Both the position numbers and the translations under genes were made by a program. 64,000 nt of DNA, taken from the NCBI RefSeq assembly GCF_000023025.1, contig NC_012997.1, positions 1,844,764 through 1,908,763 of the forward strand, in the 5' to 3' direction. This document shows, piece by piece, positions 1-7,370 of this stretch; position 1 is the stretch's first letter, and each line of letters opens with the position of its first letter. Below the pieces are notes generated by a model, which was not told where the DNA came from, made no database searches, and worked only from the letters and a program-made list of their open reading frames with translations. The stretch is from Teredinibacter turnerae T7901 (lineage in GTDB: Bacteria > Pseudomonadota > Gammaproteobacteria > Pseudomonadales > Cellvibrionaceae).

Positions 1-27
1 CACTCAAATGAACAAGGAGACTACGAA

Positions 28-858
28 TTGAGAAAACCAAGACTGTTTATAGCTTCCTCTTCTGAAAGTCTGGCGATTGCAGAAGCTGTGAACGTAAATC
101 TAGATCATGAGTTTGAAATCACAGTCTGGAAAAACGGAACATTTAAACTTTCGTCTTCAACAATTGATGATCTGGTTGAAAAGTCTTCATTTGTTGATTT
201 CGCTTTGTTCATATTTGCTCCTGATGACATATCGGAAATAAGAAGCAGAAAAGAGCATGTCGTAAGAGATAATGTAATTTTTGAAATGGGCCTATTTGTT
301 GGTGCCATTGGAAAGTCCCGTTCATTTATATTAAAGCCCCGTGGAATTGAAATGCATTTGCCAACTGATTTGCTAGGAGTTACACCAGCAGATTACGATG
401 CGGGTAGGTCTGATGGTGATTTAGTTTCGGCAACTAATAGAGCTTGCTCTCTCATTAAATCCGAAGTTGAAAGATTAGGGATAATCAATCACGCTGCGCT
501 TTCTGAATCTAAAAAGATTATGGTTAATCCCACGACTTATGAACTTAAAGAGCAAGACTATCGTTTTCTTGCTGCTTGCTTGCAAAGCCATACTGCCGAT
601 CCTGTTGGGTTGCCATTTCACCGTATTTCAAACTCATTTCGTGGCGCAAATGAAGCAGCATTGCAAATTTCACTTATTAAGCTAGAGCGAATGGGCTACC
701 TAAGTAAAACTGTAGAAACAGATCACCAGGATGGATACGATTTCTATGCATATTCTATTACAGAAATGGGGATTGATGAGTTGCTTAAAAATGAAGACGC
801 GCTGCAACCAAAAGCACCCGCGCCGCCGGAAAGCTTTGATGATGACATCCCGTTCTAG
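28..858 (+). CDS. TIR-like (PF10137-type) nucleotide-binding/NADase-like protein with C-terminal winged-helix-like region; cassette gene
   Basis: The protein is 276 aa and starts at TTG, with a good AAGGAG ribosome site 9 bases upstream. An earlier ATG at 8 opens only a 7-codon frame. Residues 4-140 match the TIR-like fold found in bacterial predicted nucleotide-binding proteins and in TIR effectors of anti-phage systems: an opening RLFIASSSES strand/loop, a WKNGTF segment, and the signature RDNVIFEMGLFVG with the presumed catalytic Glu at residue 86. Known relatives cleave NAD+ on activation; that activity here is inference. Residues about 175-255 look like a winged-helix module, followed by a Pro-rich acidic tail ending DDDIPF. 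No cyclase or other partner gene is visible in the cassette. It is the leftmost cassette seen, and its attC is split by an IS3 copy. Confidence 0.8.
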   Translation: MRKPRLFIASSSESLAIAEAVNVNLDHEFEITVWKNGTFKLSSSTIDDLVEKSSFVDFALFIFAPDDISEIRSRKEHVVRDNVIFEMGLFVGAIGKSRSFILKPRGIEMHLPTDLLGVTPADYDAGRSDGDLVSATNRACSLIKSEVERLGIINHAALSESKKIMVNPTTYELKEQDYRFLAACLQSHTADPVGLPFHRISNSFRGANEAALQISLIKLERMGYLSKTVETDHQDGYDFYAYSITEMGIDELLKNEDALQPKAPAPPESFDDDIPF

Positions 859-938
859 TGCTAACAAAGCAATCAACCGGACGCGGAACCTAACCCGATA
901 ATGCACACACCTCCATATAACTTTGTTGGAGGTGACAA

Positions 939-1274
939 ATGGCCAGAAGAAAACATTACAACTCATATGATGACGATTTCAAGGCGACAGCGGTAGCGCT
1001 AACGGAAATTCCTGGGGTGCAAGCAAACCATGTTGCTGAAGCGCTCGATATTCATGAAGTGATGCTATATCGTTGGCGAATGGAAATGCGACGAGGGCAG
1101 ATTAGGGTGAAAAAGAAAAATATACAGATAGATCCAGATATTAAATCGGAGTTGAAAAGGCTGCGTAAGCTGGAGCGGGAGCACAATCTCTTGCAAGAAG
1201 AGCACGCCCTTTTAAAAAAAGCCATCCAGCACTCTTTGCAAAAAAAAGAGAAATCTTTGAATTCATCGACCTAA
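939..1274 (+). CDS. IS3-family transposase OrfA (copy 1)
   Basis: This 111-aa protein has an N-terminal helix-turn-helix (residues about 10-50, including the VANHVAEAL-like helix pair and W46) that binds the IS ends. A leucine-zipper-like helix follows (residues about 70-98) for multimerisation. A GGAGG ribosome site lies just upstream (GGAGGTGACAAATG). An A8 run at 1240-1247 is a slippery sequence: a -1 shift there enters the orfB frame and gives the full OrfAB transposase, as known for IS3 elements. It is identical to the product at 18455-18790. Confidence 0.92.
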   Translation: MARRKHYNSYDDDFKATAVALTEIPGVQANHVAEALDIHEVMLYRWRMEMRRGQIRVKKKNIQIDPDIKSELKRLRKLEREHNLLQEEHALLKKAIQHSLQKKEKSLNSST

Positions 1275-1300
1275 ATAAGTCGCAGCACAGCATTGCGCTA

Positions 1301-2107
1301 ATGTGCAGGTTGTATGGTGTAAGCAGACACGGTTACAACAGTTGGCGACGAAGGGGCGAGAGTAGGCGTAAGCGGGAAGATAGCGAGATCTACTCACTGA
1401 TTAACCGTATTTTTCAAAAGCACCAAGGATGCTACGGAAGCCCGAAGATAACGCAGGAGCTACGCAAACAGGGGGTCAATGTAGGTCAGAAAAGGGTGGC
1501 CAGGCTCATGCAGGAGCACGGACTAAAGGCTGTAAAGGCCAGAATGTACAGGACAAAGGCTTATCAGCATGTATTTCAGAAAGCGAGCCCTAACCGAATA
1601 AAGGATTTTACCCCAACGGGAATTAATCAGCTTTGGGTAGCAGACGTGACCTATATCCGCATGCCAGATGAAAGCTGGCAATACCTATCGGTCATCATGG
1701 ATCGCTACAGTCGTCGAATAATAAGTTGGTCTCTTGGAGAAAATCGTACAGCGGAATTGACGAGCAACACCCTTGCGAGGGCAATGCGGAATCGCAAAGG
1801 CGCGAAAAACGTTATTCTGCATTCAGACAAAGGGATAGAATATATCGCAACATCATTTAGAAGAAAGCTACACCACTACGGCATACAGCAAAGCATGAAT
1901 GGTGTTAAGCAAATGAATGACAATGCGCATATCGAGTCTTTCTTTCAGGATTTTAAAACAGAAAGAATTAAGAGGAAGGCTTTTAATACGGTAGATGAGT
2001 TGAGGGGAATAATCAGCGAATACATGCGCTACTACAACCATGAGCGTTCGCATTCGGTGATTGGGTATATATCACCCGCTAAATTTGAGAGTAGAATAGC
2101 GGTTTAA
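1301..2107 (+). CDS. IS3-family transposase OrfB, DDE integrase core (copy 1)
   Basis: The 268 aa shown run from the first ATG, but the frame is open back to the A8 slip site at 1240-1247, so the active product is probably an OrfAB fusion spanning 939-2107. An HTH_21-like region lies at residues about 25-80 and an rve catalytic core at 105-265. Catalytic residues are D115 (WVADVTYI), D176 (LHSDKG) and E212 (HIESFF). The 35-residue gap between the last two is the expected DD(35)E spacing. Nothing is broken, so the element looks competent. Confidence 0.93.
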   Translation: MCRLYGVSRHGYNSWRRRGESRRKREDSEIYSLINRIFQKHQGCYGSPKITQELRKQGVNVGQKRVARLMQEHGLKAVKARMYRTKAYQHVFQKASPNRIKDFTPTGINQLWVADVTYIRMPDESWQYLSVIMDRYSRRIISWSLGENRTAELTSNTLARAMRNRKGAKNVILHSDKGIEYIATSFRRKLHHYGIQQSMNGVKQMNDNAHIESFFQDFKTERIKRKAFNTVDELRGIISEYMRYYNHERSHSVIGYISPAKFESRIAV

Positions 2108-2220
2108 CAAACAGGTGTGTGCAAAAGCGGGTTAGGTTCCCTCCGCATTGCGTGGTTCGCTCCGCTCACTTTACCACGCAATGCTCCGCTCGGTTATTGC
2201 GGCGTTATGTTTAAGGAAAT

Positions 2221-2709
2221 ATGAAAACACTTCTATCACTTACATTAGTTGCATTTCTAGCATCAGCTGGTTCTTATTGGTATGGAGTAACTGTGGGGAT
2301 GCAGCAAAAGCAACTAAATTATCTTGGGGTGAAAGCTCATGATCTTGCATTACACCGCTACGATAGATTTGGTGGTGAGGAAAAAGATAAGTCTGAATTA
2401 GAAGTAGATGAATTACTTATCCATTTTGGGTGGTATCTAGAAGAGCGAATGCCTTTTATTCCAGGTTACTATAGTCTCGAAAAGTCTAGTATTCGCATGT
2501 TTAAGGATATAGCTCAGTACAGATTGAATTCACCCAGAGTTAAAGACGGAGTGGAATACTATCCGTATAAGCGCAACTGGGAGCAGGGTCTGAAAGACAC
2601 AGAAGTCAACGGCAAGCCGATTGATCCTGCGGTTGTAAAGCATAAGACCCAGGAATTCAAAAATAATGAGAGAAGGTTCAAGCTTGCACTTAAGTACTTC
2701 GAGAGGTAA
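2221..2709 (+). CDS. Small membrane-anchored protein of unknown function (cassette gene)
   Basis: I do not recognise this 162-aa protein. An AAGGA ribosome site sits 3 bases before the ATG. Residues 1-25 form one hydrophobic anchor or signal segment; the rest is charged, mostly helical and soluble. By eye the segment around residues 60-105 (LLIHFGWYL...EKSSIRMFKDIAQYRLNSP) resembles the cassette protein at 9050-9460 in pattern and placement after the anchor. That suggests a cassette family, which is inference only. It is the sole gene of its cassette, bounded by R' at 2204 and attC at 2713-2826. Confidence 0.7.
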   Translation: MKTLLSLTLVAFLASAGSYWYGVTVGMQQKQLNYLGVKAHDLALHRYDRFGGEEKDKSELEVDELLIHFGWYLEERMPFIPGYYSLEKSSIRMFKDIAQYRLNSPRVKDGVEYYPYKRNWEQGLKDTEVNGKPIDPAVVKHKTQEFKNNERRFKLALKYFER

Positions 2710-2712
2710 AAA

Positions 2713-2826
2713 ACATAACCAACTCAGCAAGCGGGACCTCCGTTCCGCTGTTTGTTTTAGCAGTGGTCGCTACGCTACTGCAAAAGCAAACAGCTCCACT
2801 GCGGCCCCTTCTGCAGGGCGTTATGT
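2713..2826 (+). repeat. attC site
   Basis: R'' ACATAAC at 2713 is the exact reverse complement of the R' GTTATGT that opens this cassette at 2204. R' GTTATGT at 2820 opens the next. Inner arms (GGACCTCCGTTCCGCTGTTTG and its counterpart near 2787) form the usual imperfect palindrome. Confidence 0.9.
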
Positions 2827-2836
2827 TTAATCGAGT

Positions 2837-3244
2837 ATGAGCGAGAATTCACTAGTTACAGCGGGGACGTTTTCCTTTCCGCACGAAGCCGAAATAGCTC
2901 GGGCTACTCTTGAGTCGGAAGGCATACCTGCGTATGTTGCGGATGCACATACAATAAACATGCAGTGGTTGTATTCAAATGCAATGGGTGGTGTCCGCGT
3001 CCAGGTTCATCTCAAAAACTTAGGTGCGGCGAAAGAGGTATTGAGTACAGACTATTCTTCTCTAGTAGAATCTGAGGTTGGTAATGAAGAGAATAGAGCG
3101 TGTTCTATTTGTGGTGGGGTGTTGGAGCCCTATACAAAGGGAAAAAGGCCTGCATTTTTGGTTTTTTTGTTGCTTGGCTTCCCTTTGTTTTTCTATAAGC
3201 ATGGTTCTAGGTGTGCTAGCTGCGGGAACTTCACAAAAACATAA
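2837..3244 (+). CDS. DUF2007-like domain + zinc-ribbon membrane protein (cassette gene)
   Basis: Residues 5-70 of this 135-aa protein match the DUF2007 'putative signal transducing protein' pattern: a strand, FPHEAEIARATLESEGIPAYVAD, then GGVRVQVHLKNLGAAKEVL. Two CxxC pairs follow, C89/C92 and C126/C129. They flank one hydrophobic segment (about 105-120) and could bind zinc on the cytoplasmic face. DUF2007 proteins have no settled function. The stop codon overlaps the R'' core of the downstream attC, a compact cassette layout. Confidence 0.75.
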   Translation: MSENSLVTAGTFSFPHEAEIARATLESEGIPAYVADAHTINMQWLYSNAMGGVRVQVHLKNLGAAKEVLSTDYSSLVESEVGNEENRACSICGGVLEPYTKGKRPAFLVFLLLGFPLFFYKHGSRCASCGNFTKT

Positions 3245-3376
3245 CAAGTTGGTGAACCGTCGCGGTGCCTTTGGCACCGCTGGACAGCCAAAGCGTCGTT
3301 GCTTTTGTGCATTCGCTTCGCTCATTCTCGCACAAAAGCACCGCCACTTCGTCTGCCGGTTACCAAGGCGTTATAC
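3239..3376 (+). repeat. attC site
   Basis: R'' ACATAAC (3239) exactly complements the cassette-opening R' at 2820. R' GTTATAC lies at 3370. The long inner palindrome has an AGCGTCGTTGCTTTTGTGC arm and an inverse arm GCACAAAAGCAC near 3330. Confidence 0.9.
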
Positions 3377-3741
3377 GTCGCTGAGCCTTTAAATGAAACT
3401 CTGGCTAGTAGGTATTTTAGAAAGCTGCAAAACCGGTGGTACGTAATATTTAGTGTTGAGTAACGCCACCTTCTGTCGCGTTGTTAGTAGGGTGGCTTTG
3501 TTAGTGTATGCGCCAATCAAACGGTCAAATAAAGTTGTATTAGTTTGTAGTTAAATTGATGGGTGGTTAGGGCAACTTTATTTCACCTAGTTTTGTGCAA
3601 GGTATGCAGTGTGTGCCTTTGTTTGAGGTGCTTAATAGTCGGAATGTCGGCGTCGTTTTAGTCTGTAGGTTTTAAATGGGCTTGTCATTTTGTAGGCTCT
3701 TAAGTAGTTTCGTTGGAGTTGGTCGTGGTCGGCAGAGCAAT
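3371..3741 (+). repeat. Gene-less cassette family A, copy 1 (candidate structured RNA)
   Basis: About 370 bases with no frame conserved among the four copies (others at 3832, 4807, 11641). GAGCCT at 3383-3388 plus AAATGA at 3391-3396 can pair with TCATTT (3685-3690) plus AGGCTC (3694-3699), closing about 317 bases. An inner hairpin pairs AAATAAAGTTG at 3527 with CAACTTTATTT ending at 3583; GGT/ACC continue it across one C-C mismatch. The terminal base pair is T-G in this copy. Confidence 0.8.
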
Positions 3742-3837
3742 GCATAACAATCAGCACCAGGCTCAGCCGCTGCGCGGCTTGGACCTCCATTTCGGCGCTT
3801 CGCGCCTACATTGCGGCCCCTGTGCTGGGCGTTATAC
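3742..3837 (+). repeat. attC site
   Basis: R'' GCATAAC at 3742 matches the complement of the opening R' (GTTATAC, 3370) except at one base. R' GTTATAC lies at 3831. A short GC-rich palindromic core (CCGCTGCGCGGC, GGCGCTTCGCGCC) is shared with all family A copies. Confidence 0.88.
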
Positions 3838-4203
3838 GTCGCTGAGCCTTTAAATGAAACTCTGGCTAGTTGGCTTTGAGAAAGCTGCGAAACCGGTGGA
3901 GCGCAATATTTAGTGTTGAGTACCGCCACCTTCGGTCGCGTTGTTAGTTGGGCAGCTTCGTTAAGGGCTGTACCAATCAAGCGGTCAAATAAAGTTGTAT
4001 TAGTTTGTGGTTAAATTGCTAGGTGGTTAGGGCAACTTTATTTCACCTGGTTTTGTGCAAGGTGTGTAGTTTGTGCCTTTGTTTGAGTTGCCTAATCGAC
4101 GGGAATGTCGGTGTCGTTTTAGTGTGTAGGTTTAAAATGGGCATTGTCATTTTTCAGGCTCTTAAGCAGTTTCGTTGGGGTTGGTTGTGTTCGGCAGGGC
4201 AAT
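3832..4203 (+). repeat. Gene-less cassette family A, copy 2 (candidate structured RNA)
   Basis: Directly follows copy 1. Closing-stem halves are at 3844-3857 and 4147-4161. The inner hairpin arms are at 3987-3998 and 4032-4043, with a T-G terminal pair. Small indels relative to copies 1 and 4 break any shared reading frame, while the paired arms are intact. Confidence 0.8.
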
Positions 4204-4299
4204 GCATAACAATCAGCATCAGGCACAGCCGCTACGCGGCTTGGACCTCCATTTCGGCGCTTCGCGCCTACATTACGGCCCCTGTGCTGGGCGTTATGC
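4204..4299 (+). repeat. attC site
   Basis: R'' GCATAAC (4204), one mismatch to the complement of the opening R' at 3831. R' GTTATGC at 4293. Same short palindromic core as at 3742. Confidence 0.88.
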
Positions 4300-4306
4300 G
4301 TAAGTC

Positions 4307-4696
4307 ATGATTTGTAGTAAATGTAAAAAGCATTTCGAGTGTGAGTTGCCTCGCGCTGAAAATAAGAGAATGATAGGTACTTGCCCGGAATGTGGGAAAG
4401 CCCTGAAATGGGATGGTTTGTTGGAAGGGTATGCTGCCGCATGCGGGTTTACAAGTGTCATGACTCCCGTAGTTTTTGTGCTCTTGTTTAATGTTAAGGC
4501 GTTGGCGTTTTCCGTGATAGGCCTTTGCTTGGTATTTTTCCTATTAAGGCGCACCGTTCTCAAATGGGGTTATGTGTATCCTGCTGTGCCGGGGGAGTCG
4601 ATTCCAGCCAATTGGGCACACAGGTTTATGGGGGCTGCAATTGCAGTTCCAGCATTAATAATTGTTCTGGGTATAGCTTTCGAGCTCTTCGTGTAA
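4307..4696 (+). CDS. Zinc-ribbon membrane protein of unknown function (cassette gene)
   Basis: This 129-aa protein has CxxC pairs at C3/C6 and C26/C29, forming an N-terminal zinc-ribbon-like module of about 30 residues. It is followed by about three hydrophobic segments (near residues 42-62, 66-82 and 108-127). A zinc ribbon joined to a small membrane domain is common among uncharacterised bacterial proteins, and no function can be assigned. The start is the only ATG in frame near the cassette opening, 8 bases after R'. It lies between family A copies 2 and 3. Confidence 0.72.
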   Translation: MICSKCKKHFECELPRAENKRMIGTCPECGKALKWDGLLEGYAAACGFTSVMTPVVFVLLFNVKALAFSVIGLCLVFFLLRRTVLKWGYVYPAVPGESIPANWAHRFMGAAIAVPALIIVLGIAFELFV

Positions 4697-4698
4697 AC

Positions 4699-4812
4699 GC
4701 ATAACAAGGCTATTAACCTGACACCGCATGCTACGCTTCTTTTTGGTGTGGCTGCGCCACAATACACCAAAAAGCCGCTCCACACGCAGTGCAGGTTATA
4801 GCGGCGTTATGC
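4699..4812 (+). repeat. attC site
   Basis: R'' GCATAAC (4699) exactly complements the opening R' at 4293. R' GTTATGC lies at 4806. The arms around CTTTTTGGTGTGG and CCACAATACACCAAAAAG form the stem. Confidence 0.9.
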
Positions 4813-5178
4813 GTCGCTGAGCCTTTAAATGAAACTCTGGCTAGTTGGCATTGAGAGGGCTACGAAACCGGTGGTACGGAATATTTAGTTTTGGGTAACG
4901 CCACCTTCGGTCGCATTGGTAGTGGGGTGGCTCTGTAAATGTATGCACCAATTAAGCGGTCAAATAAAGTTGCATCCGTTTTTAGCTTGATCGTTGGTTA
5001 ATCCTGGCAACTTTATTTAACCTGGTTGTGTGCAAGGTAAGCGGTGTGTGCCTTTGTTTGAGGTGCTTTATCGTCGGGAATGTCGGCGTCGTTTTAGTAT
5101 TTGGTTTTAAAATGGGTGCTGTCATTTTGCAGGCTCTTAAGCAGTTTCGTTGGGGTTGGTTGCATTCGGCAGGGCAAT
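4807..5178 (+). repeat. Gene-less cassette family A, copy 3 (candidate structured RNA)
   Basis: Closing-stem halves are at 4819-4832 and 5122-5136. Inner hairpin arms are at 4962-4973 and 5007-5018; here the terminal pair is C-G, replacing the T-G of copies 1-2. The loop between the arms differs strongly from the other copies, while the arms are unchanged. The open frame from 5028 into the next gene is not shared by copies 1 and 4. Confidence 0.8.
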
Positions 5179-5274
5179 GCATAACAATCAGCATCAGGTT
5201 CAGCCGCTGCGCGGCTTGGACCTCCATTTCGGCGCTTCGCGCCTACATTACGGCCCCTGTGCTGGGCGTTAGGC
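5179..5274 (+). repeat. attC site
   Basis: R'' GCATAAC (5179) exactly complements the opening R' at 4806. R' GTTAGGC at 5268. Family A-type short core. Confidence 0.88.
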
Positions 5275-5279
5275 ATAGC

Positions 5280-5702
5280 ATGGCACTGTACGAAAAAATA
5301 GAACCAAAACCGCTCCCGAGATGGGTAACAATACCATTGGGGTTAATATTTACACCGTTCACGTTTATATGTGTTATTGGGTCTGCCAAATTGTTAATTG
5401 CTCCAAATGTACCTCCTACAGTTATCACTGTATCGCTGAGCAGCTTATTTTTAGCGGGTAGCCTTTGGGTATTTTATCTGTCTCTTCGCTTGCTATTTGT
5501 GAGTCCAAAAAGTAGATCAAAGTTTATTTCGCCAATAGGTTTGAAAGTGGTCGCCATGGTTTTTGCGGTAATACCTATAGTTTCAATCATCATCGGTACG
5601 TTTTGGGAAAAGCCTCTAGTTCATAGCATCATGACTATTGCTTATATTGGTATTGTCTTTCGCTTGTGGGGTATGTCTAATCATCGAGGTCAAAATGCCT
5701 AA
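5280..5702 (+). CDS. Four-helix integral membrane protein of unknown function (cassette gene)
   Basis: This 140-aa protein begins MALYEKIEPKPLPRW, followed by about four hydrophobic segments (residues about 17-40, 47-68, 85-103 and 112-128). The frame is open further upstream (to 5028), but only through the non-coding cassette and attC. The ATG at 5280, just after R', is therefore the sensible start. No motif identifies a function. The stop codon is inside the R'' core of the next attC. Confidence 0.7.
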   Translation: MALYEKIEPKPLPRWVTIPLGLIFTPFTFICVIGSAKLLIAPNVPPTVITVSLSSLFLAGSLWVFYLSLRLLFVSPKSRSKFISPIGLKVVAMVFAVIPIVSIIIGTFWEKPLVHSIMTIAYIGIVFRLWGMSNHRGQNA

Positions 5703-5825
5703 CAAGGATATTAACCATCGCCAGCAAGCTGGCTGGACCTCCGCTGCGTTGCTCGTTTTGCGGTTTAACGCTACGCTACCGCAAAACAACCAACACAGCT
5801 CCGGCCGGTTATAACGGCGTTAAAT
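5697..5825 (+). repeat. attC site
   Basis: R'' GCCTAAC (5697) is the exact complement of opening R' GTTAGGC. R' GTTAAAT lies at 5819. The long stem (GCTGGCTGGACCTCCGCTGC arm) is nearly the same as the attC at 11001. Confidence 0.9.
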
Positions 5826-5841
5826 TTGTAAGGAGTATTTC

Positions 5842-6321
5842 TTGAGTATCATCTACTTGGTAAAAAAGAATGACGATTTAATTAGTCATTGTACTTGTGG
5901 AGAATCACTCGTAGGTGATCCCGGTCAGTTGGACTGCCCTTGGTGTGGATGTGGATGGTTGTTTTCTTGTACCAAATGTAGGAAAGCTTTTACTTTTGCT
6001 ACTGGCGTCGAACTTGAAAAGAGCTGGGAGGATATCGCTCGGGAAGACCTCTATGGGTATAGTAAAAAAGAACCGAGTGAGAAGGAGCTGAAGGAATGGG
6101 TCGATTTTATGAAAGGAATGATGGGGCATGTAGAGGTAGGGCGCGATTACATTTACCTCGACGGCTACTTCATTCCGGCAGATGAAGGTCCTTTTGAAGT
6201 AGAGGGTTGGCACTCAGAACACGACTTCAATGAGCCTCCTCAAATTACCGCGCAGCATAGCCCGGAAATCATAGAAAGAGTGCTTTCAAACCCCGAATAT
6301 TGGAATGAGCGAAAAATTTAA
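5842..6321 (+). CDS. Cysteine-rich zinc-ribbon-type protein (cassette gene)
   Basis: The start is TTG at 5842, with AAGGAG 6 bases upstream; no ATG is usable before the first Cys cluster. The N-terminal 50 of 159 residues hold seven Cys: C17, C19, C32, C35, C37, C43 and C46. They resemble tandem short zinc knuckles of the CPWCGCGW / CTKC type. The C-terminal part is acidic and soluble, with a YIYLDGYFIPADEGPFEVEG segment and no membrane helix. The product is probably a cytoplasmic metal-binding protein of unknown role. The stop overlaps R'' of the attC. Confidence 0.75.
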   Translation: MSIIYLVKKNDDLISHCTCGESLVGDPGQLDCPWCGCGWLFSCTKCRKAFTFATGVELEKSWEDIAREDLYGYSKKEPSEKELKEWVDFMKGMMGHVEVGRDYIYLDGYFIPADEGPFEVEGWHSEHDFNEPPQITAQHSPEIIERVLSNPEYWNERKI

Positions 6322-6447
6322 CAAGGCCAGTCAGCAACACCCACTTCGTGGGTTGGACAGCTTACACTCCGCACGTTTTGTGTATCGCTGCGCTCATTTT
6401 ACACAAAACGTGCTCCATGCAAGCTGCCGCTGCTGGCGGCGTTATAA
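6316..6447 (+). repeat. attC site
   Basis: R'' ATTTAAC (6316) is the exact complement of GTTAAAT at 5819. R' GTTATAA at 6441. The stem pairs CCGCACGTTTTGTGTA with TACACAAAACGTGCTCC-like sequence. Confidence 0.9.
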
Positions 6448-6750
6448 AGCGTCGGAAACGTTAACTTTAAAGCGCTATGTTTTGGTTAATCGTTGTCGGG
6501 TAAGTAGGGGTTTTGTGGCTTAAGTTAGAGCTGTACTTGCTGCAAATTGAAGGGTTCTCAATGTGGTTCTGGCCTCGGAGAGCTAGCCAGCTTCCAATTG
6601 GTACCGGTTGTTCTTTTAGCGGTCGTTTGGGCTTTGAAAATAATTGGCAGTTTTGCACAGTGTTCTCATCGCACATTTAAAGTGAGTAGCTGTATTTAAT
6701 ATGTTGCAGGGTCGTTTGGTCCCAATAATTTGAGCTTGCCGCGTAAGCTT
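6442..6750 (+). repeat. Gene-less cassette family B, copy 1
   Basis: About 310 bases with no supportable gene. It is closely similar to 14321-14630 and 18064-18373. Shared blocks include AGCGTCG near the start, GCGCTATGTTTTGGTTAA, AATTGGTACCGGT, and TCTCATCGCACATTTAAAGTG-like sequence. A small hairpin GCTT-GCCGCGT-AAGC lies just before attC. Open frames crossing it are not conserved among copies. Confidence 0.8.
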
Positions 6751-6868
6751 TCATAACCAAGTCAGCCAGCAGGACCTGCGTTTCGGAGCTTGTTTTTCGT
6801 GGCCAAACGCTACGCTGCCACAAAAAAACAAGCTCCTCCACTGCGGCCGCTGCTGCACGGCGTTATAG
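6751..6868 (+). repeat. attC site
   Basis: R'' TCATAAC (6751), one mismatch to the complement of opening R' GTTATAA. R' GTTATAG at 6862. The stem GGAGCTTGTTTTTCGTGG pairs with the inverse near 6820. Confidence 0.88.
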
Positions 6869-6875
6869 GTCTTTC

Positions 6876-7286
6876 ATGTATCGCACTTTGATCACAGTGT
6901 TTTTAATTTCGCTAAGCTGCAATGCTATGAGCAATGGGTTCTGCATATTCACTCAACAGGAGAACGAGTACTTCAAGTTCACTGAGCGCTTTCCTTTTAG
7001 CGACAAGGATTACTCACCAGAAAGTGTGTCGGAGTCAAAGAAAAGATTGGATGCACACAAGTCAGGTGAAGAGGTTAAGTATTACGTCAATGAAAATACA
7101 ACAAATATAATAAATGGCGGTTTACTGCAAAAGGAAATGCTTCTAGCTAAAAAAGAGCTTGAAGCCTATGTCGTCACTGATGCAACAAAGTGGGACCGTA
7201 AGAGCTACGATTTAAAGCATAAGTATTTAACAGCTAGAAAACATTATTGTGACTTTAGGCGAACTCATTATGCAATTGATTGGTAA
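6876..7286 (+). CDS. Small exported protein of unknown function (cassette gene)
   Basis: The 136-aa protein starts 8 bases after R'. Residues 1-20 (MYRTLITVFLISLSCNAMSN) look like a signal peptide; Cys15 is not in a convincing lipobox. The mature part is hydrophilic, with helical Lys/Glu-rich stretches (residues 85-130) and two further Cys. No family is recognised. It is a single-gene cassette ending in an unusually short attC. Confidence 0.7.
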   Translation: MYRTLITVFLISLSCNAMSNGFCIFTQQENEYFKFTERFPFSDKDYSPESVSESKKRLDAHKSGEEVKYYVNENTTNIINGGLLQKEMLLAKKELEAYVVTDATKWDRKSYDLKHKYLTARKHYCDFRRTHYAIDW

Positions 7287-7288
7287 AC

Positions 7289-7361
7289 CTATAACAAGGC
7301 AAGGCAAAATCGCCCTGCGGGCTGGACGCGCTAACGCGCGCCTTTGCTTGCGGCGTTATAC
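7289..7361 (+). repeat. attC site, short form (73 bp)
   Basis: R'' CTATAAC (7289) is the exact complement of GTTATAG at 6862. R' GTTATAC at 7355. It is the shortest attC here, with arms GGCAAGGCAAA and TTTGCTTGC and a small loop. Confidence 0.88.
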
Positions 7362-7370
7362 GCAATCGAT

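Larger units (their letters stand above)
885..2140 (+). mobile_element. IS3-family insertion sequence, copy 1 (1256 bp)
   Basis: The ends are imperfect inverted repeats: GGAACCTAACCCG at the left and its complement CGGGTTAGGTTCC at the right, with a second matching block TGCACACACCT just inside. orfA and orfB overlap in the frames typical of a -1 frameshift element. Flanks are ACGC on the left and CTCC on the right, so no 3-4 bp target duplication is visible. Copy 2 at 18401-19656 has the same length and identical encoded proteins. Confidence 0.93.
859..2210 (+). repeat. attC site split by IS3 copy 1
   Basis: The left arm is 859-884, with R'' TGCTAAC right after the stop codon. The right arm is 2141-2210 and ends in R' GTTATGT at 2204. 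The GCAAT-AACCG element of the left arm is repeated in inverse in the right arm, so both halves fit one attC. Confidence 0.8.

Noticed and set aside
3672-3980. Minus-strand open frames over family A cassettes (also near 4982-5276 and 11592-11789)
   Set aside because: They read the antisense of attC sites and non-coding sequence, with no ribosome site and no frame shared by all copies.
4023-4310. Open frame across family A copy 2 and its attC (similar frame from 5028 in copy 3)
   Set aside because: Copies 1 and 4 have stops and indels in the same stretch, and half of the frame is attC sequence; conservation follows paired arms, not codons.
6305-6523. Open frames over attC and family B starts (also 17870-18172)
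   Set aside because: They begin in a preceding gene or attC, translate the GC-rich recombination stem, and are not preserved in copy 2.
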